Assembly (NCBI RefSeq): GCF_050948215.1
Contig: NC_135151.1
Location: 3,450,220 to 3,514,219 of the forward strand
DNA from: Halictus rubicundus
Taxonomy: Eukaryota; Arthropoda; Insecta; Hymenoptera; Halictidae
Length of the DNA stretch: 64,000 bases
Direction: 5' to 3'
The notes under the pieces are model-generated. The model made no database searches and had not been told where the DNA came from. It worked only from the letters and a program-made list of their open reading frames with translations. The position numbers and the translations under genes were made by a program. Positions 55,437 through 64,000 of the stretch are shown here, piece after piece. How positions within the stretch are numbered: position 1 is the stretch's first letter; every line of letters begins with the position of its first letter.

Positions 55437-55924
55437 CTGCAACGAAACAAGGCACTCTTTTAACCGCTAATTCACCGTTACCCCACGCTGACAATGAAAC
55501 TTCCTGGCCTCGGCGACTCTGAATCGATCCGTTAGCAAAAACGCGCTCGATCGGCCCAACGATCGCCTTACCTCTAGATCGCCTCCTCGATCTAGCCGGC
55601 ACACCGCGATCGCTTCCTTCTTCCACGCGTTTGTCATTTTTATTATCTTTTCCGGCATTTTTATCATACCAGGACTGTGACATTTTATCGCGACTGCAAA
55701 TGTCTTGGCACGTTGCCATTTTCCGAAATAATTTTTCGAAAAAAAAGAAGCAGAAGGAAGCGACTTGTTTCTTCAACTACAGAACAGCTGATAATAAGAT
55801 TGTTTCTGATATATTTCGCGATCCTATGCATGTTAGAAAAAAGTCTATCGACTGAATTGCAAATGTCTTGGCTGACATTTTATTATTATAATTATTTTTA
55901 ATAAATAATTCAGTTTTTTAATTT

Positions 55925-56160
55925 TATTTTACGATTTGTCGATTCTGATCTCCTGCCATTATTTTGGTAAAAAAATAAGGAGTCGATAAAGTGGGAATGT
56001 CTGTGATCTTTTTCTTGAACTAAACATTTTCTTGTGATTTTTTAAATTATATTTTATGATTTGTAGATTCTGATCTCCTGTAATTATTTCGGTAAAAAAA
56101 TAAGGAGTCAATAATGGTAGGAATGTCTCTTTTTCTCGAACTAAACGTTCTCTTGTGATT
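55925..56160. repeat. 117-bp tandem pair
   Basis: The block ATTTGT-GATTCTGATCTCCTG, GGTAAAAAAATAAGGAGTC, GGAATGTCT and TTGTGATTT occurs twice in direct order. About 85-90% alike. Confidence 0.88.
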
Positions 56161-57014
56161 TCATGCTTAGGATGATCAAGAGTCCATAGATTTGAGATTG
56201 AACTGTAATAACATTCACACCTTCTCGATTACAATAAAGAACCACCGTATATTGGTCAGTAAAAGCTAGACAGTAATAAAACTACAATAAAGATTACAGG
56301 TAGAAATTCTCGTGCGTAAAGATCGAAAGTGTTGCTGCTTAAAGATATACCTGCATAAAAATCGAAAGTGTAGTGGTTAATAAAGGCTAAATAGCACCCA
56401 CTAAAAATATAATAGAGATTATCATCGCCAATAATAAACAAAATAAAACGGAGATCGTAATAAAGATTCTTACGCGTAAGATTTACTGTCTGCCGATTAC
56501 GATATTATCTTTTTTCACGATCCAGCGTCAAGAAACAACTGTTCGGTGAAAAATGAGGTGGTCGATCGCGTTCCGCACGAGAACAGACAGTATCGTTAAT
56601 GAAAATCCGTTCAGGCTTTTAAGTAACCAGAGAAATTCGCAACTCGATATTCCAGTTAGAAAGCTGGCGAGCGTAATGCAAATTACGGGATTTTTGCGTC
56701 ACGGAAAGAAATCATTAGCTTAGCGTTGTGTCTTAACGAATCGTAAATATTCGACGAAATTACAACAAATCAATTACGAGAAACATTAACCATATAGACC
56801 TCTTCCTTTCCTTTTTTAACACCAGGTTTACGGAGCACTATAAAAATAAGTAGTCATTCTTTTTATACTATATATAGCCAAAGAAATAAGTTGAACAATT
56901 CCACATGTATGCATCTTCACAGTCCTAAATTAAATTAAATTTAATTTAATTATCCTAATTTGAAAATACCAGAACCCGTCCCATCAAACTAGTGTTAATA
57001 TGCTGAAGACAATA
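56161..57014. other. AT-rich unique DNA
   Basis: A weak repeat (GATCGAAAGTGT, AATAAAGATTA, AATAGAGATTA words) at 56,230-56,450. No gene seen. Confidence 0.5.
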
Positions 57015-57032
57015 TACAGTGATTTCTGTATA

Positions 57033-57504
57033 CAGGGTGTCCCGGGTTTTAATGGACAAATTTGGGGAGCATATCCTACAAGTGGAAATAAGAAGAAAAT
57101 GTTATCTGAAGTTTGCTCAGAAACGGTTTATTACAAAGTTATAAACAAATAAAGTTAGAATTGATGGCGGTGGATTTTACTTTACTGAACATTGAAAGGT
57201 CGAACGTGTTTGTTGGATTATTTCAAAATGTCGTCTTTGGGCGCAAACATCGATCAGCTTGACATCGATTTTTTACGGAGCTTATTCCAGAATAAATCTC
57301 TTCCTTATTTTGTTGCATTTCAGCAACGGAGATATTAATCCTTTAATTCTTCACACGAAGAATCCGCCGTCATCAATTTTATCTTTATTTGCTTATAACT
57401 TTGTAATAAAGCGTTTCTGAGCAAACTTCGAATAACATTTCTTTCTCATTTCCTCTTGTAGGATATGCTCCCCAAGTTTGTCCATTAAAACCCAGGACAC
57501 CCTG
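57033..57504. mobile_element. CAGGGTG-group fold-back MITE, inside the pogo-like copy
   Basis: TA on both sides. CAGGGTGTCCCGGGTTTTAA is mirrored by TTAAAACCCAGGACACCCTG. The arms of about 165 bp include GGGGAGCATATCCTACAAG / CTTGTAGGATATGCTCCCC. 472 bp, no coding. Confidence 0.92.
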
Positions 57505-57562
57505 TATATGTAGCCAAGGCCTGGAAAAATAAATAAATGACGCTGAATTATCCCCAGTACCG

Positions 57563-58387
57563 CAGCCACGAAACTGTTCCGCCTCGTCCAATCCATCGGT
57601 TTGGATATCGAGAATCCAACATTTCTCTTGCTACTCGTGCATAATGAGCAGGATAACCGCCATGTTGGTACCACATATCGTAGCGATTTTGTAAAGGGAC
57701 ATCTTCTAACAAAATTGGCAGATCTTCTTGCAAAAATTGAGCGTATTTCTGTCCCGTCATCATTCCGTTAACGAAATATGGTCCAATTACTTTGTCGTTC
57801 AAAATACCACACCACACGTTTACGCGCCATTGTCTTTGATGATCAATTTCACGCAGCCAGTGCGGATTATCCACAGACCAATAATGGGCGTTCCGTAGAT
57901 TAATTGAGCCATGATTAGTAAATGTTGCTTCGTCCGTAAACAAGACATTAGAAAAAAATGAATGATTTTGAAGCAATCCCCATTGACAAAAGTTAATTCT
58001 ATTTTGAAAATCATTCCCGTGCAATTCTTGATGGAGCGATATGTGGAACGGATGAAATTTATGTCGGGCCAGAATTCGTATTACGCTACTTTGACTTATG
58101 CCTTCCCGGGCAATTTTTCTCGTACTCGCGTGAGGATTGACAGCTATAGCTGCTAAAATATTAATTTCATTGTCTTTATTAGTCGTGGGATTCTTCCGTT
58201 TGTACTGTCTTGCATGTACACTTCCAGTGCTTCGAAACAACCTGTACGTATTAGTGAAAGTATGTCTAGAAGGAGTGTTTCGCTCGGGGTACCTTTCTTC
58301 ATAAAGTAGTCGGGCCTGCACTGCATTTTTTCTACATTCACAGTAAATCGTGATCATATCACACTTTTCAGTCATCGAATATAACAT
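57563..58387 (-). pseudogene. Tc1/mariner-type transposase, truncated, catalytic residue lost
   Basis: The likely start is the ATG at 58,387 (MLYSMTEKCDMI), because related transposases start MYS-EE-YDM. Residues 1-110 form the helix-turn-helix region (YEERYPERNTPSRHTFTNTY; later STRKIAREGISQSSVIRILA). LFTDEATFTNHG near residue 155 has the first catalytic aspartate. WCGILNDKVIGPYF follows. At about residue 245 the second aspartate block, expected as W-QQDGAP-HY, reads WYQHGGYPAHY, so the aspartate is gone. The gene then reaches RYPNRWIGRGG and is replaced by pogo-like MITE sequence before the third catalytic block. The frame is otherwise intact, which suggests a fairly recent death. Normal family length is about 340 residues; about 270 remain. 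Confidence 0.88.
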
Positions 58388-58824
58388 AGCGGAATCGCGT
58401 TTGGAAACATACTGATAGTAAATAAGAATGCTGAATAACATTGAAGGACCATCGTATGTTTACTTTAACTACGACCATAGTATGTTTACTATTTCCTACA
58501 AGTCTCAACCGTGATAAACGTATTCTGCTTCCATATTTTAGTTTTATACGTTTTTTCTGTCCTTGACCTTGAGTGACCTTGGACTACTTACAGTCATTGA
58601 ATTCCTAATGAAAGGGACTATCATTGTAGGTGTTTAAAAAAAGGGTGGTTCCATTTAAAAAAGTCAAGGTGACCTTGATATCTCCAAAAAAATGACATAA
58701 AAACAAAATTTTTTTTGCATCGTGTCAGCCCCATTGTACCATTCAACTTTGTCCTTACCATATTTTACGTATCTTTAGAAACAACAAAGATATTTGGGGT
58801 GCTAACGTTTGGTGACTCACCCTG
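57563..58824. mobile_element. Tc1/mariner-type element, 3' end lost
   Basis: The only intact end is TA-CAGGGTGAGTCACCAAACG read from 58,826 leftward. Reading inward there are about 440 bp of AT-rich 5' sequence, with an AAGGTCACCTTGA-type word, then a transposase gene on the minus strand. The 3' end is cut off where it meets the pogo-like fragment at 57,562. Confidence 0.85.
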
Positions 58825-58843
58825 TACATCGAGAATTCACTGT

Positions 58844-59495
58844 GTTGACATTCGAAAATTCCTTCAATGGTTCTACTGTTTCAATTCGCGCCAAGTCGTT
58901 GTTGCCACAAACGCATAAAATCCGCAGATTAAACATTGATTTCGAGTCCGGTTATCGAAGTCAATGTTCGAGAACAAGAGCAGACGAAACGAGTGATCGA
59001 TAGCGAACCGCTTGCGCTTGGTGGGTTTGCGGGCACGTTCTCGCCCGCGCCGGGCAACTTCGATTTTGAAGTCGAGGGTAAACTTGGTCGCCGGGGCTTC
59101 GTAACTCGCGAACGCTCCCGGGACCGGTAACTTTATATTTGACAAGGTCCACGGTTGAACTTTGCACTTCGCCGGGGCTCCAGGTGTACAGGTGTGTTTA
59201 CGCTAACCGGCGGCAGACCACGATCGACCGGACGACCGCCCATTCTCGAAGAGTCGCCGGTCGTTTGCACGCAAGGCTGCTAATCAGCTTATCGCCGATC
59301 CGTAAACGGATTACGACGGAGAACACGGTGCTCGGATCATGTGCGATGACTTCCGCGACCCACAATTCTCCGGGATCAAAATTCACACTGTCCCGACAGC
59401 TTACGGTTGGTCTATTTTCGTTCAAACTCGAGGTCTGTGAAAATTCCGTGAAATCATCTTCGAAAAAGGAAATATCGATTCACCATCAAGGTATA
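58844..59495. other. unique DNA with a solo hAT-like end
   Basis: ACGCATAAAATCCGCAGATTA at about 58,910 is a solo right end of the TAGACTG family. The rest is GC-rich with overlapping short frames. Confidence 0.5.
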
Positions 59496-59666
59496 CAGTG
59501 AATTCTCGATATATGTGAACAACATGGGTCAGCGTCTAGGAGACATAACTCGGGCCGTATTATGTTTACACTCCTCGGCGTTCGAGGTCTCGCATATACC
59601 CCGCGGTAGTGGGGATAATTCTGCGACGTTTATCACCCACGCCTTGGCGACGTATATAGAGAAATG
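59496..59666. mobile_element. pogo-like MITE, last bases of the right end lost
   Basis: TA then CAGTGAATTCTCGATATATG on the left; TATATAGAGAAAT at the right without the final CACTG. The interior GGAGACATAACTCGGGCCGT and GTAGTGGGGATAATTCTGCG words are typical. Confidence 0.85.
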
Positions 59667-60511
59667 TATAAAAATAAATTAGGGAATGAATTCAGTCATT
59701 TCATTTTTATAAGGCAACACGGACTGTTAGTGTTCGGTCGATACGGCGTTGAAACCTGATTGATCCTCAAATAAGGAGCTTCTACATTTAGTTCTGTCTC
59801 TTAATTTGTTCGCAGAAAAGAATATAAGAAGTCTACGTTGTTTGCAACAGAGCGCAGCTAAAATCTACCCGGGAATACCGACAAGGACTTCGTTAACGAG
59901 ATAAACTGGCGCGCAGACGAACACCTCTGTGAACCGTACGGTGATTTACAATGAAAGTAGTTAGAAGACGTTGCAGCGATTACCATGCGCTCGCGCATTG
60001 TTATTCGCGGCGCAACGGCGTCGGTGGTATCGCGGACCGCAATAACAACGACAACGATAGTAACAATTTGCTGTCGGTGTTTTAGTGGCGCTCGGCGAAG
60101 TAACGGGGTTCGTGCACGAGGCGGAGAGAAGCGTGTTTCCTCGGTGCTTCTTCAACCCGTGGCTCTTCACGGATCTTCCTCTGCCCGGAGAAGAGGAGAG
60201 GATGCACGCGCGCGTATGTGCAGAGCCGCGGAGAACTCGTCGAGCGAAGTTGAAGTTCCGCGATGAAAATGAGCGCAGGATGGCCCTCGGCGCTCTTCGG
60301 AAACCTTTCCTCTCCGTTGCTCCGATCCACGCCGGAAACCAACGGTCTCGAAAGCAAGAGTGCGTTGCGAGCTCTGCTCTGCACGCTTCGCTGTACGCCG
60401 CTTTTCTGTTTCTCATTCTCGACGGTGCTCCGCTTCCGCGAGGAAAATTCCGCCAGACCCTGCTGCCTGCTTCATCTGACTTCGTGGAAAAACGTTCCCC
60501 CCTTTTATATA
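59667..60511. other. unique DNA, no gene called
   Basis: The CpG-rich interval 59,960-60,480 is open on both strands (192 codons minus, 163 codons plus), with arginine/serine-rich translations and no domain. Confidence 0.45.
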
Positions 60512-61004
60512 CAGGGTGTTCAAAAACAGAACCATTCAATATTTATATGGTATATAGGATACGCTGTACCGAGTAAAAAAGCTTTAGTAAACATAGGTCG
60601 ATAGGTCAACCGTTTCTGAGATATAAACATTTTTCTTTGCTAGCATCATGATTGACTTACTTGCTTCCATCGCATGCGATGTTTACTTCAGTGTTTACAA
60701 ACCGCGTTCTGAATGTTCTTATTCAAGTGCCGACAGTAGATTTCATCCGGAATCAGTCAGTTATTTATCGAAGGAAGGAAGACACGTGGAAAATCTTCTG
60801 CAAAAATTAAAAAGCCAGTAGTAAATGAATCATGAAGTTAGCAAGCAAAAATGTTTATATCTCAGAAACGGTTGACCTTTCGACCTACGTTTACGAAAGC
60901 TTTTTTACTCAGTACAATGTATCCTACATACCATATAATGTATAATATATAATATATAATATAATATAATATAATATAATATTGAATGGTTTTTTTACAT
61001 CCTG
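60512..61004. mobile_element. CAGGGTG-group MITE with an ATAAT microsatellite
   Basis: TA on both sides. CAGGGTGTTCAAAAACAGAACCATTC on the left is matched imperfectly by GAATGGTTTTTTTACATCCTG. Mirrored inner blocks of about 40 bp lie around TTTCTGAGATATAAACAT. An (ATAAT)n run sits just inside the right end. Confidence 0.85.
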
Positions 61005-61308
61005 TATACAGGGTGTTAAACCAGCGCTTCTTTCGTAATAGGTAAACATTAGAAGAAAACCGAAGAGGAGATAGTTGTAGTATATTTTACGAGCTATATT
61101 GATAGTGTATCTCAATTTTTTGTATTTTTAATATTTTTCTAGAAACAAAGGTGACCTTCATTTTTTTAATGGAATGCTACATGTTTGTTTACGTCATACG
61201 AAAACGGACATTGAGACGAGTTCAACCATGTAGTATGCTGTAGTCTTCAGGGTCATGCAAGGGCAGAAGTAAAAGAAATAGATTTAACATTTCGTAGTAT
61301 TGTATTTA

Positions 61309-61524
61309 TTAGGTCGTCCCATAAGTTCGTGGCGTTTACTCTTGTACCATTTAAATTCTAAAAATAAAATATGTAATCACCCTTTCATTCCACAACCTCT
61401 TCTGACCTTTTTTGGCAAAGACATCATACCGTCACTATAAAATTTCTGCAGGTTTTCATTCAAATACTTTTCAATGGTGAATAATATAAACATATCCACG
61501 GCACGATCTTATGGGACGACCTAA
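61309..61524. mobile_element. mariner-derived MITE nested in the previous element
   Basis: TA on both sides. TTAGGTCGTCCCATAAG is mirrored by CTTATGGGACGACCTAA. 216 bp. Its interior, read on the minus strand, is open for a short stretch like a mariner transposase C-terminus (YLNENLQKFYSDGMMSLPKK). It therefore looks like a mariner deleted to its ends plus the last part of the gene. Confidence 0.87.
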
Positions 61525-61662
61525 TATTAGTATATCGTGGTGATAAGACTACATCTCGTGTTCAATGTGACCCGCTGACTGTGTGAATGTTTATGTTGTG
61601 AAAAGACAAGCTTATTCCTTCAGTTTCAGTACAGTTGTGCGAAACAACCAAACGTTATCATT

Positions 61663-62640
61663 ATGTATCGTTATTCTGAGCAGGAAAAAGTGGATATGTT
61701 AAGTATTTTTTACGAGTGTAATAAAAATAAGAGACAAAACAAACTAATGTACAAAAATATCCACAGAGAGTACAACCTAGTGAAATTCAGTTTCTCCATC
61801 TTAGTAAACGTTTCAATGAAACAGTCAAAACATCAGAGGATCTGTCGAATCACTGTTTTCAGAAAACAAACAATTGGAAATACTTCTTCATTTTCAAGAA
61901 GATCCATCTACTTCGATAAGAAAAGTGGCCAGACTATGTGATATTTCAATTGCATCGACACATAAAGTTCTACAATTGTACGATTGCGTTCCACGACATA
62001 CTGAATTTTGTAATTGGTTCCTAACAAATATCCAATTTTTATAGAAAAATATTACGGACAGATGAATTCAGTTTTGCTAATAACATCATGTGTAATCGAC
62101 ATAATGCTCACTTTTGGACAACCGAGACTCCGAAATTGAAAAACAGACGAATTTCCAAATATAATTCAGAACAAATGCTTGGCGTGGAATTATTGATAAC
62201 ATTTTACTAAGTCCATACTTTTACACTTGAATTCTAAATGGAAATAAGTATTTACAATTTCTAAATTCTGAATTTGAACATTACTGGTAATCACTGCCAT
62301 TTTCTCCTGTACGAGACATGTACTTCCAACGAGACGGGGCTCCTCCTCATAATTGTATATCGGTAAACCGTTTGTTACATAGTATGTTTAACGATAAATG
62401 GATCGAAACATACGGACCTATAAAATAGACTGCTAGATCCCCCGATTTGTCACCACTAGATTTTTTTTGTCGGGACATATTAAAGATATTGTTTACACTA
62501 TACCACCGAGAAATTTGGACGACTTGCAGACTAAGATAAAAGAAGCCTGTGCATCCATATCTACTGCAACATTGGAACAACCAGGAACATAGTTCTTGCA
62601 AATGGAAGTCACATTGAACACGAGATGTAGTCTTATCACT
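61663..62640 (+). pseudogene. Tc1/mariner-type transposase, heavily decayed
   Basis: The start MYRYSEQEKVDMLSIFYECN is intact and has the same N-terminal type as the 58.4-kb transposase. After about 45 codons the frame is lost. The recognisable pieces that follow are in shifted frames with stops: a helix-turn-helix remnant (QEDPSTSIRKVARLCDIS), an ILRTDEFSF block with the first aspartate, YFQRDGAPPHN with the second, and RSPDLSPLDFF with the third acidic position. All three catalytic blocks are therefore still readable, unlike the 58.4-kb copy, but separated by frameshifts and stops. Non-functional. Confidence 0.85.
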
Positions 62641-62920
62641 ACAACATACTAGTAAATACAATACTACGAAATGTTAAATCTACTTCTCTTATTTCTGTCC
62701 TTGTATGACCCTGAAGACCATAGTATACTACATGGTTGAACTCGTCTCAATGTCCGTTTTCGTTTGACGTAAACAAATATGTGGCATTCCATTTAAAAAA
62801 ATGAAGGTCACCTTCGTTTCTAGAAAAATAGTATGTAGCGAGTAAAATATACGATAACTACCTCCTCTTCGGTTTTCTTCTAATGTTTACCCTTTGCGAA
62901 AAAGACGCTGGTATAAATTA

Positions 62921-63695
62921 TCGCGAATACACTATATATTGTACATGGTTTTTTAGCTTCAAGATCAATGTTGGAAGCGTCGAGGAATCAACACAACGTC
63001 CAGGCATCGTCCCCGACGGGTCAAGGGTGGTTTTGTGATTTAAACGTGGGATTCTGCCCGTTCGTTTTGTTTCAGTATTATTCGAAGCCAAGGGCACCGG
63101 TGGCCATTAGCTTTGCGAGGGACTTGGTTCGAGCGTTTCGGGATTCCGACGCGACTCGCGAGAGGATTTCTATCGGGCACTTTCCATCCGGGACAGAGAT
63201 CCGGCCGTAAAGTCGCGCAGAAACGACGCGCGGCGGCTGCGTTAAGAGCACTTACGCCCGCGAGATTTTCCTTCCGCCCCTGGCGTTACCATGGGGACAT
63301 TTTCGCGAGGGAATGGCCCCAGCGTCGCGGAGGAGCGGTGTCAAGGGCCTATCCGATAGGTTATCTCTCCCACGTCGTTATTCGGGCCCCCGTGGACGTT
63401 CAACGAACGCGAAACGAATTTTTCTCCTCGATGGTGACCACGAATTATTCTAAGAGTAGAAGACCTTGGTTTGACAATAGAATGTGACAAATTGAAGATT
63501 TGACAATATAGGAAAGTAGAAAGAAAAAAGAAAGAGCAGAATTTTACCAAAAAATCGACCTCAATTGTAGACATTACACTGTTGGTGCTCAGTAGAGATT
63601 TGTAAAATTTATATGAGTGCAAGTAACACCAGGTGAAAATTTATTTTAGAATTATTACCTAGAAGAATTGCCGTATGCTTCTTTTCTATATTGTC
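62921..63695. other. unique DNA, no gene called
   Basis: A GC-rich block at 63,080-63,380 gives a 124-codon frame with no recognised domain. Confidence 0.45.
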
Positions 63696-63772
63696 GAGGA
63701 TATGATAGGAATGATGTTTGTCCTATCATAAAGCACAGCGTTAGTGAATAAGGAACTTTCTTTAATATAAAA

Positions 63773-63815
<43 letters not shown>

Positions 63816-64000
63816 CACAGGTATGTCCTGCCTAAACCGACTCTTGTGTCGAACTTATTACACGTACCAGGTATGTCCTGCCCAAACCGATTCTTTTATC
63901 GAACTGAACTTTGGGTGGACGTGCAGCTAACGTCTTCCCCACTCTAGTCTCGTGTCGATCGTCATTTTTCCTCCGATCGTCATTTCGACATATGACGCAC
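63696..64000. repeat. dispersed LTR-like repeat, copy B, runs off the window
   Basis: Starts TGTCGAGGATATGATAGGA and contains a hairpin TATGATAGGA/TCCTATCATA, a TA microsatellite, and a 50-bp tandem pair around CAGGTATGTCCTGCC (63,821 and 63,870). It matches copy A at 13.7-15.2 kb but lacks both insertions found there. Confidence 0.6.
63775..63814. repeat. (TA)n microsatellite
   Basis: A pure run of about 19 TA units. It occupies the same position as the short ATATATATATA in copy A, where a CAGGGTG-group element inserted. Confidence 0.97.

Larger units (their letters stand above)
54900..55924. other. unique DNA with microsatellite and a possible microexon
   Basis: The GA run and the candidate exon are listed separately. 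The long minus-strand frame of 230 codons across this stretch is partly translated CT repeat and is not a gene as such. Confidence 0.5.
57017..58843. mobile_element. pogo-like MITE containing two CAGGGTG-group insertions
   Basis: Left end CAGTGATTTCTGTA, right end CGAGAATTCACTG. A middle fragment with GCCAAGGCCTGG and GAATTATCCCCAGTACCGC lies at 57,508-57,562. The remaining 1.7 kb is inserted material. The interior after the AGTACCGC word is missing, so the second insertion came with a deletion. Confidence 0.8.
61009..62920. mobile_element. larger CAGGGTG-group element with decayed transposase
   Basis: Begins CAGGGTGTTAAACCAGCG, separated from the previous element only by TA dinucleotides. 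The right end (CGCTGGTATAA) has lost the final bases. The terminal repeats are about 330 bp and include GAAAACCGAAGAGGAG, AAAGGTGACCTTCATTT and ACATTGAGACGAGTTCAACC with their mirrors. It is about 1.9 kb including a nested mariner MITE. The transposase pseudogene on the plus strand fills the middle. Confidence 0.88.

Noticed and set aside
55084..55776. 230-codon minus-strand open frame
   Set aside because: A large part is translated CT microsatellite (serine-leucine repeats). Only the internal 62-nt segment with splice sites was kept, as a candidate exon.
60085..60576. 163-codon plus frame and 192-codon minus frame at 59,961-60,539
   Set aside because: Both strands are open over the same CpG-rich DNA and the plus frame runs into a MITE; neither shows a domain.

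Overview
Most likely organism: an insect nuclear genome, and the style (many short TA- and TTAA-flanked inverted-repeat elements, CAGGGTG-ended mariner relatives, long GA/CT microsatellites, islands of CpG-rich unique DNA) fits Hymenoptera best. That assignment is inference. Nothing looks prokaryotic: there are no operons, ribosome binding sites, rRNA or CRISPR arrays. I found no complete host gene. The window reads as intergenic or long-intron DNA that has served as a landing site for DNA transposons. The only possible host coding sequence is weak: a 62-nt microexon on the minus strand near 55.4 kb, a possible terminal exon near 47.6 kb, and an unrecognised open frame near 51 kb.

The most striking content is a set of four non-autonomous Transib-type elements, at 24,766-26,185, 36,458-36,940, 36,946-38,180 and 52,148-53,418. 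All four begin with the V(D)J-like heptamer CACAGTG, and all are bounded by a 5-bp duplication of the form CGNCG. One carries, on the minus strand, the C-terminal piece of a Transib transposase, a relative of RAG1. Another has ends whose heptamer-to-A-rich-block spacing differs by 10 bp (12 against 22). A third has heptamer, 23-bp spacer and ACAAAA at both ends.

Other transposon groups: (a) TTAA-flanked piggyBac-type MITEs of several families (2.7, 8.7, 9.9, 10.1, 13.8, 17.2-17.9, 23.9, 26.4, 40.5, 43.5, 45.9 and 51.1 kb), one of which is built from six 46-bp units around the palindrome CCACTATAGTGG; (b) a TA-flanked pogo-like MITE family with CAGTGAATTCTC / CAGTGATTTCTC ends (about a dozen copies); (c) TA-flanked elements with CAGGGTG ends, two of them carrying decayed mariner/Tc1-like transposases (57.6-58.4 kb and 61.7-62.6 kb); (d) a mariner that has become a fold-back with two 3' ends (50.0-50.8 kb); (e) hAT-type elements with 8-bp target duplications (26.2 and 43.4 kb). 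Many are nested two or three deep, and in two places a second copy of the host repeat preserves the empty site.

The rest is tandem repeats (a 115-bp unit x9 at 21.4-22.5 kb; a nested array at 0.5-1.5 kb; others at 8.1-8.7, 18.7-19.2, 30.3-30.6, 40.3-41.6, 51.5 and 55.9-56.2 kb), microsatellites, a dispersed LTR-like repeat in two copies (13.7-15.2 kb and 63.7-64.0 kb), and unique sequence in which I see nothing. All element calls rest on terminal repeats, target duplications and protein motifs read by eye; no database was consulted.
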